64,000 nt of DNA, from NCBI GenBank assembly GCA_944472155.2, contig OX235279.1, forward strand, positions 150,124,199 to 150,188,198. Reading direction: 5' to 3'. The position numbers and the translations under genes were made by a program. Shown one piece after another: positions 58,515 through 64,000 of the stretch (the stretch's first letter is position 1; every line of letters begins with the position of its first letter). The notes beneath the pieces were generated by a model. The model was not told the DNA's origin. It saw nothing but the letters and a program-made list of their open reading frames with translations, and did not search any database. Origin of the DNA: Trichobilharzia szidati. Taxonomy: Eukaryota; Platyhelminthes; Trematoda; Strigeidida; Schistosomatidae.

Positions 58515-59014
58515 NNNNNNNNNNNNNNNNNNNNNNNNNNNNNNNNNNNNNNNNNNNNNNNNNNNNNNNNNNNNNNNNNNNNNNNNNNNNNNNNNNNNNN
58601 NNNNNNNNNNNNNNNNNNNNNNNNNNNNNNNNNNNNNNNNNNNNNNNNNNNNNNNNNNNNNNNNNNNNNNNNNNNNNNNNNNNNNNNNNNNNNNNNNNNN
58701 NNNNNNNNNNNNNNNNNNNNNNNNNNNNNNNNNNNNNNNNNNNNNNNNNNNNNNNNNNNNNNNNNNNNNNNNNNNNNNNNNNNNNNNNNNNNNNNNNNNN
58801 NNNNNNNNNNNNNNNNNNNNNNNNNNNNNNNNNNNNNNNNNNNNNNNNNNNNNNNNNNNNNNNNNNNNNNNNNNNNNNNNNNNNNNNNNNNNNNNNNNNN
58901 NNNNNNNNNNNNNNNNNNNNNNNNNNNNNNNNNNNNNNNNNNNNNNNNNNNNNNNNNNNNNNNNNNNNNNNNNNNNNNNNNNNNNNNNNNNNNNNNNNNN
59001 NNNNNNNNNNNNNN
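58515..59014. other. Assembly gap, exactly 500 N
   Basis: The run is exactly 500 N, a conventional fixed-size placeholder, so the true distance is unknown. It separates the N-terminal ferlin exons from the orphan C2E-C2F exons. Confidence 1.
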
Positions 59015-59154
59015 GATGAATTTCAATTTGAGAAGTATTTGACTTTTGGTTAGGCTGTAATGTGTTTGGTAATGTAAGCTCAATTTCACTGATTAAATTC
59101 TTCAAGACAAACTTAATGAGAGTTCAACTATTGTTTTGTAGGGATTTGGTTGAT

Positions 59155-59280
59155 TGGTTACAGGATTTCATCATGAGCCGACATTAGTTAGAGAACCATT
59201 GGAAAACCTGGGAGTACTGGACAGCTGTTTAGTCCTAGTTTGGGACTCTTCATCAGTACGCAGCCACTGGGATTGCTGGA
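59155..59280 (-). repeat. Sm-alpha-like element with hammerhead motif
   Basis: Minus strand: GTACTGATGAAGAGTCCCAAACTAGGACTAAACAGCTGTCCAGTACTCCC, with a perfect GUCC/GGAC stem II and the AGA insertion. The GAAAC box reads UAAAC. A detached 3' end of the same family lies at 59675-59740 on the plus strand. Confidence 0.78.
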
Positions 59281-59948
59281 AAATCAAACCTACAAACTCT
59301 ATCAACTCACTGCGAAGTACTATTTAAATCTCAATTCCCATAGATGGGATCTGATTCTTGATTAGGTCACTTGACTGGACCTCTTAGGGGGTTAAAATAT
59401 CAAAGACTGTAGATTTTCAATAGAAATTATATGTATATATATACATTATATACTTTTCCTCATTGATTGGAACTAGCTAAAACTGCAGTCAACATTTAAA
59501 GAATTAGTTGCAGGGGTACAAGGTTTTATATTAGAAAATTATATATATTTTGCTGCGTTGGCAGTTTAATTTAACTGGAAAATTTCGTGTTTATTGCAGC
59601 CAGTCAGAATAAACTGTCTCTTCAGTAATCTAGAGCGAAATTATGTGTGTGGAATTGTATGTCATGATATCATGATGTCAGCTCATGATGAAATCCTCCT
59701 ACCAATCAAACAAAAATCCCTACAAAACCAATACTTGAAAATATATATATATATATACATATTAAACTCGTCAGTACTATCAGAGGCCAGTATTTATCTT
59801 CTGACATTTTCGTTGTTCAGTGAAGTAGAGGATACTGAGTGGTAATAGCTGTATAAAGTATTTAGTTAAGGTACCTCATCACGTTCTGGCATTTATCCTT
59901 ATATTACTCAGCTCTGAGCAAAAATATAAATATTTTGTGGTATTAAGT

Positions 59949-60180
59949 ATGCGTTGGTGGCATAGCGGTTATGATGCTCGCCGACCATGCACATGGTCCG
60001 GGTTTCGATCGCCGGCCGGCGCACTCCTTTACCTCGCTAAGCCAGAAATAACGTTGGTGAAGAGGAAAGGTTGGGCATGAGGCTAGCAACCCCATCCTGT
60101 AAAATAAGCACTGCTACAGAAACTTCAAGCCACAAGCTTGAAGCCCTATGTTCCACTGGGGAACGTGAAGGAAAAAAAAA
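59949..60180 (+). repeat. tRNA-derived SINE-A, full length
   Basis: Head GCGTTGGTGGCATAGCGGTTATG, B-box region GGGTTTCGATCGCCGGCCGGCGCAC, full body, and tail TTGAAGCCCTATGTTCCACTGGGGAACGTGAAGG followed by a poly-A run. It lies between the gap and the orphan ferlin exons. Confidence 0.9.
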
Positions 60181-61044
60181 TTAAGTATTGTTGTAACATA
60201 AGCACTCAAAAGTTGTTGCAAGAGTTTAGTAACACCTGTGCATTTTCTCCTTGTTTACTTCCACCGATTATTGTAAATTGATCTGATGCACTTATGCACC
60301 ATACTTCAAGACCGCAGACATGTCTTACTTACTTGTGAGTGTCAACAAGCACGAAACCTAGGTCGAAGGCTTCCTGCCGATTACCTTCAACCATCTAATA
60401 TTATTCAGACCAAAATGACTATTTAAGTGTATGAAATATGTTGTGATACCTCGATTTACACTCACGTGCCAGTAGAAAAGTGAAAAATGGAAACAAATAA
60501 AGGACTTTCTCCATATTGGGTCAATATCAGTTGTGCAGTCAAGCCTAGAGAAGTAACTCTGCAGTATCAGTGCAGCACCATTGTCCGCAATTACTTATAG
60601 AAGATGGAAATCCTACATCATAGCTAGTCGACAAGAACACTTAGATATCTGAAGACAGCTCTGATAGTGTGGCACCTCTCCGGTTATTCAGAGGTCACTG
60701 TTTCGAAGTATGATAGTCTAACGAGGTACACAGAAGTCTCCAATGTAGAATTACATGCAGAAACGACGAAACATAGACAAAAATCCCAACACAAGCTATG
60801 CACTATCTACTTCCTTCTGTTTTTCTCTATTCTGATTCACAATTTACTACATTCTTTTGGTTTGTAACTTTATTGGTCGCTTCTGTGTTCATGACATCTG
60901 TATAGGATATCAAAGTATGTATGTAGTTCTTATGAAGTCTTGTAAATAGAGTAGGCCAGCTTTAGTTACAACAACATTTATTATCTCCCTAGTGTGTAGC
61001 AGTTTTTGGTTTATAGAATATGTTGAAAAATTGTTCACACTTAC

Positions 61045-61173
61045 CCTTATAACGTATAAGCGTACAGTTAACTTGACTTTTATTTTGCTTGGCAGCGTCT
61101 TGTATAACCGTAATTGTGACATTTCAGTTGGTAAGGGCTCGTCATCATTCACCGGATAAATGATTAAATTACC
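61045..61173 (-). CDS. Start of penultimate C2 domain exon
   Basis: The exon has 43 codons, with a GAATTCAG acceptor and AGG|GTAAGT donor. It begins GNLIIYPVNDDEPLP and ends VKLTVRLYVIR, the first strand of the C2 domain that in vertebrate ferlins continues ...LxPxDxNGKxDPY. The continuation is absent between 61044 and the assembly gap. Confidence 0.85.
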
Positions 61174-63195
61174 CTGAATTCAAAACAAGTTATCGGTATT
61201 AATATTATAAAGATAAATAATATATAAGTAAAATGTTTTAGATAGTTGAGTATTGACAAGTGAGTCAGTATTATAGATGAGCAGTTCTTGTCGTTATGCC
61301 TGGATATTGACTGTTAGCCACTAACATCTTAGATAATACTCCGACTAGTCCAGCTAGCTTCGACGACACACTAAAGTTGTTGAGTTGTGTTCCTCTAAGC
61401 AGGAAGATGAACCTCAAATTATTCTCTTTCGTCAATTATCTGTAAGAGATGTACCTAGGAATCTATTGAAGAACTTCAAATTCTCCGAGGAATCTTGATG
61501 GAAAATGAATTCCCACCCAGATTTATAAAAAAGAATCTAAAACCAAGGGAAAATTTTGAGCAGGTCGAAGTTGCACCTCCAAAACATGCTGCTCCTGCTG
61601 CTTAACATCGAATTTAAAAATGAAACTTAGGCAGGAATTCTCCGTAAATGGCTTTTGAAATCTCTCAGTGATACATTATCTGCCTCCAGCCTACGAGTGA
61701 CATTTTCTTGTGCGAAACTATTTACTCACCACGCGAAAGACAAGCTGTCTCACTGGGCCACTTCGACATGCGTAGTCCACTTCACATGCTCTTGTGTAGC
61801 TAAGTACAGTTGTAAAACGCACTCAGGAACACCACCCAGCCTGTCTGGCATAGGGAAAATCGAAGTGTGCAATAAACAAATTATTATAGGACTGCATACC
61901 ACCTCAATGTCCAGGTATTACACATAATATTAGTTTTCATTCTCCTAAGCCTATTATATACTAGTGCATGTTAACCGAAGAACTATGCTAGACAGTAAAC
62001 CGTCATACTTTAACCAGTTAAAATCTTATTGTCATTTCCTCCCCTGTTATTGTATTACTTGAATCAGAATTCCATATGTAAGCGATGAACCAACACCTTC
62101 GCACGCATAGGTTAATTAGGTGATTTCGCAGCTCAATAAAGCACTGCCTCCAGTTACTACAGCTTCAGTCACATAACTCAGTGAGATTGTAGAGATGGAC
62201 ATCATCTATCTATATAGCCTCTGAACGAAATAAATTTTGCACGGATCCTGTGATGCTGTTGAATATGAATGGTATTTCTGCATCATTACGTCAAAATTGC
62301 CATTGAAAAAAATAAACGGAAACTGCTTGTTAGGCGGCTTGTTAACAATAGAGACTGATACAGTAATCTGAAGGTTTGCTTAGATGCCACCATGTCTGTT
62401 AGAATATTTAAACCACGTGCCTGGCAATTAACACTTGAAAACATACATCCAATCAGTTGAATTCAAAGGTGAACGTCTGCGTTATATTGTTTTTCAAGGA
62501 TTACTGTATGCTTTTATGAAGATTTAAGTGGACAGGGGATAACTCACTCATCATTCAGACAGCACAAACGTTTTCTACGTAGAGTCATGTAACCTTACAG
62601 CACACATTATTGGATATCCCTGAAGAATACCTCAATTCTTACACCAAGATGCATTTTAATCTGATCGGATACTAGTTTGCAACTAGTGTAATGTGTCTAG
62701 ACCTTTTTATGTTACAGACTGAATTCTGTCAGTCACTTGTGCAATGTGGCTACCATTCACGGTGCACTGTGAATTGCTGATACATTGGATGGTTGAAGGT
62801 GATCCGCAGGAATTCTTAATACTAGGCCAATTGCGAGTCTGAACAGCTCAGTGGTAACGTCTCTGACTGGTGCACCGGGTGACGCGAGTTCGAATCTCAG
62901 GACACATTCCAACGGGCACGAAACCTAGTTCCAGAGCTCCCACCTATCGCCTTCAACCATCTTGCATATGCACTTTAATTCCCCAGTAATAATATTGTAA
63001 TGCTGTAGGAGTCTATTCTAGGTATTTAAGCGCAAACATGGAAAGCAAACAAATATCGTTTACCTTGAAAAATCCTGTTATACGGCTATCGGATACATCG
63101 TCATCACGTTGTTTCCCTTTATAAAATGGAAGATTTTGGAAAGGTTGCTCAAACCGGTTAAAATCTGGGACTTCTTCAAGTGCAACTGGATATAT
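61045..63195 (-). CDS. Orphan otoferlin-like C-terminal exons (C2E-C2F region)
   Basis: Two minus-strand exons, 63064-63195 (132 nt) and 61045-61173 (129 nt), are both phase 0 with clean AG and GT sites. Together they read IYPVALEEVPDFNRFEQPF, FYKGKQRDDD and TGFFKGNLIIYPVNDDEPLP, ending in IKVKLTVRLYVIR. This is the otoferlin stretch KVYPKELESEFDNFEDW, LLRGKTGDDED, RFKGSLCVY and VLVRVYVVR, which precedes the penultimate C2 domain. It lies upstream of exons coding the N-terminal half of a ferlin. Direct splicing to 57565 would hit a stop. The expected next exon (the GKADPY region) is not seen before the 500-N gap. It is a tandem paralogue fragment or a misplaced contig. Confidence 0.87.
61410..61930 (+). 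mobile_element. Penelope-like element, connector and endonuclease remnant
   Basis: Plus strand: LEELQILRGILMENEFPPRF and IKKNLKPRENFEQVEVAPPK, then in another frame SLSDTLSASSLRVTFSCAKL, KDKLSHWATSTCVVHFTCSC and VAKYSCKTH. Frameshifts and stops are present. It lies in the intron between the two orphan ferlin exons. Confidence 0.75.
62829..62965 (+). repeat. SINE-B copy with tRNA-like head
   Basis: The head GAACAGCTCAGTGGTAACGTC and GAGTTCGAATCTC match A-box and B-box positions of the 48.9-kb copy. The body is short. A minus-strand body copy at 62690-62815 makes an inverted pair with it. Confidence 0.72.
63064..63195 (-). CDS. C2E-C2F linker exon
   Basis: The exon has 44 codons, with a GAATTCAG acceptor and AAG|GTAAAC donor. 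It carries YPVALEEVPDFNRFE, KGKQRDDD and ITGFFK. The K/RGKxxDD...GxFKG pattern is the ferlin signature just before the penultimate C2 domain. The upstream exon is not found within the remaining 805 bases of the window. Confidence 0.87.
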
Positions 63196-64000
63196 CTGAA
63201 TTCAGGAAAGAAAAAGGATAATGTAGGACAAGTACACAATATATTTTTCATGCAAATATTTTAAAAAAAAATTTGTGATGATTAAAATAAATCTCTCTGT
63301 GGTGACTCAATGTATCTCGATTTTTTGACAAATGTCAGCCGGCTTGGTGCCTAAATGTACATACATACATATCTAATACCTCCAAATATGTGATGCCCTA
63401 AATGGAACTATATCTGCCAGATTGATGACAGTTCTATATTTATTGATAAATACCTCATGAGAACGATTTGCGTGCCGTATTCGCGTTCAGCGGCTGAAAT
63501 ACTTTGATTGCAAAGTTTTCATTGTCTCTATAGACAGCATAATCAGTAATAATCTCAGAGCAAAGTAAACCTTGAGAATTCTCTGTGAATAAAAAGGAAA
63601 CAGACTAGTTAAAACGAATGCAGTGTTCATCTTTTTATGTATGGACACTGATATGATAACACAGCCCTTCATATCGATGTGAACATTAATTTCTTTCAAC
63701 TTGAAAAATGTGGAAATCTTGAGATGGAGGAACATAAAGAATCTTCAACAATTCCCAAGAAACTTGATGCTCAGAGGAATGAATCTACAATTCACAGACA
63801 AATTCGGCATTAGTTGGAATTATCAGACAATGAAGAAACAGTCAAAAGATCAAAATACAAGTGAACTTCCCGATTCTTTTTGAAGTTAGCGGTGAAGATT
63901 AATTAATTCATCCAGCTTGGGGAAGAATCGCCAAAGAAATAATTACGCACTTTATTGACATGTTGACCTAAAGGATTTTCCTATGTTCTTCTGAATAAGA
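63196..64000. other. Unassigned end of window
   Basis: Upstream side of the orphan linker exon. It is AT-rich. The short frames at 63487 (minus) and 63701 (plus) show no domain or splice partner. The preceding ferlin exon must lie beyond 64000. Confidence 0.6.

Noticed and set aside
58215..59105. Long frames across the N run
   Set aside because: They are open only because N positions cannot form stops.
57455..63195. One ferlin gene reading from 63195 straight into 57565
   Set aside because: The exon at 61045 ends in phase 0. In that phase the 57565 exon reaches a stop after about 15 codons, and the protein order would be C-terminal domains before N-terminal ones.

Overview
The window looks like nuclear DNA of a blood fluke (Schistosoma or a close trematode relative). 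Three things point there: small exons scattered through long AT-rich introns, Sm-alpha-like repeats carrying hammerhead-ribozyme motifs, and abundant 5'-truncated RTE-type LINE ends, Penelope-like remnants and tRNA-derived SINEs. The species cannot be fixed from the sequence alone. No prokaryotic-style gene, rRNA gene or CRISPR array is visible.

The backbone is one ferlin gene on the minus strand. I could assemble 15 phase-compatible exons, from 57565 down to 874 (2234 nt, 744 full codons). In order they encode an acidic lead-in, C2B, FerI, C2C, a linker, the FerA helical bundle, FerB and the run-up to C2D. The gene leaves the window at position 1. The match is to otoferlin-type ferlins, with no DysF insert. 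The exons total about 2.2 kb and lie across about 56.7 kb.

The largest ferlin intron (23202-39537, 16.3 kb) holds a complete, unrelated gene on the plus strand (28960-36912, three exons, about 822 residues). It predicts a secreted or type I membrane protein with a signal peptide, a furin-like RHKR site, one transmembrane segment near residue 604, and a long Ser/Pro-rich tail ending in a PPSY motif. I cannot assign it to a family.

At 61045-63195, upstream of the ferlin start and beyond a 500-N gap (58515-59014), two more minus-strand exons encode the otoferlin C2E-C2F linker and the start of the next C2 domain. That is the far C-terminal half of a ferlin. They do not splice in frame to the 57.5-kb exon, so they mark either a tandem ferlin paralogue or a misplaced contig.

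The rest is intron filled with repeats. An intact but internally deleted Gypsy-type LTR element (20820-21923) has two identical 341-bp LTRs and a perfect 4-bp target duplication. Two older solo LTRs of the same family lie at 6265 and 51777. About 14 RTE 3' ends, 11 tRNA-derived SINE-A copies in two tail types, a second tRNA-derived family, 14 Sm-alpha/hammerhead copies, six Penelope-like remnants and a roughly 1-kb inverted repeat with a perfect 22-nt central palindrome make up most of the remainder. The SINE-A 3' tail matches the RTE 3' end, which suggests that the RTE machinery mobilises the SINE.
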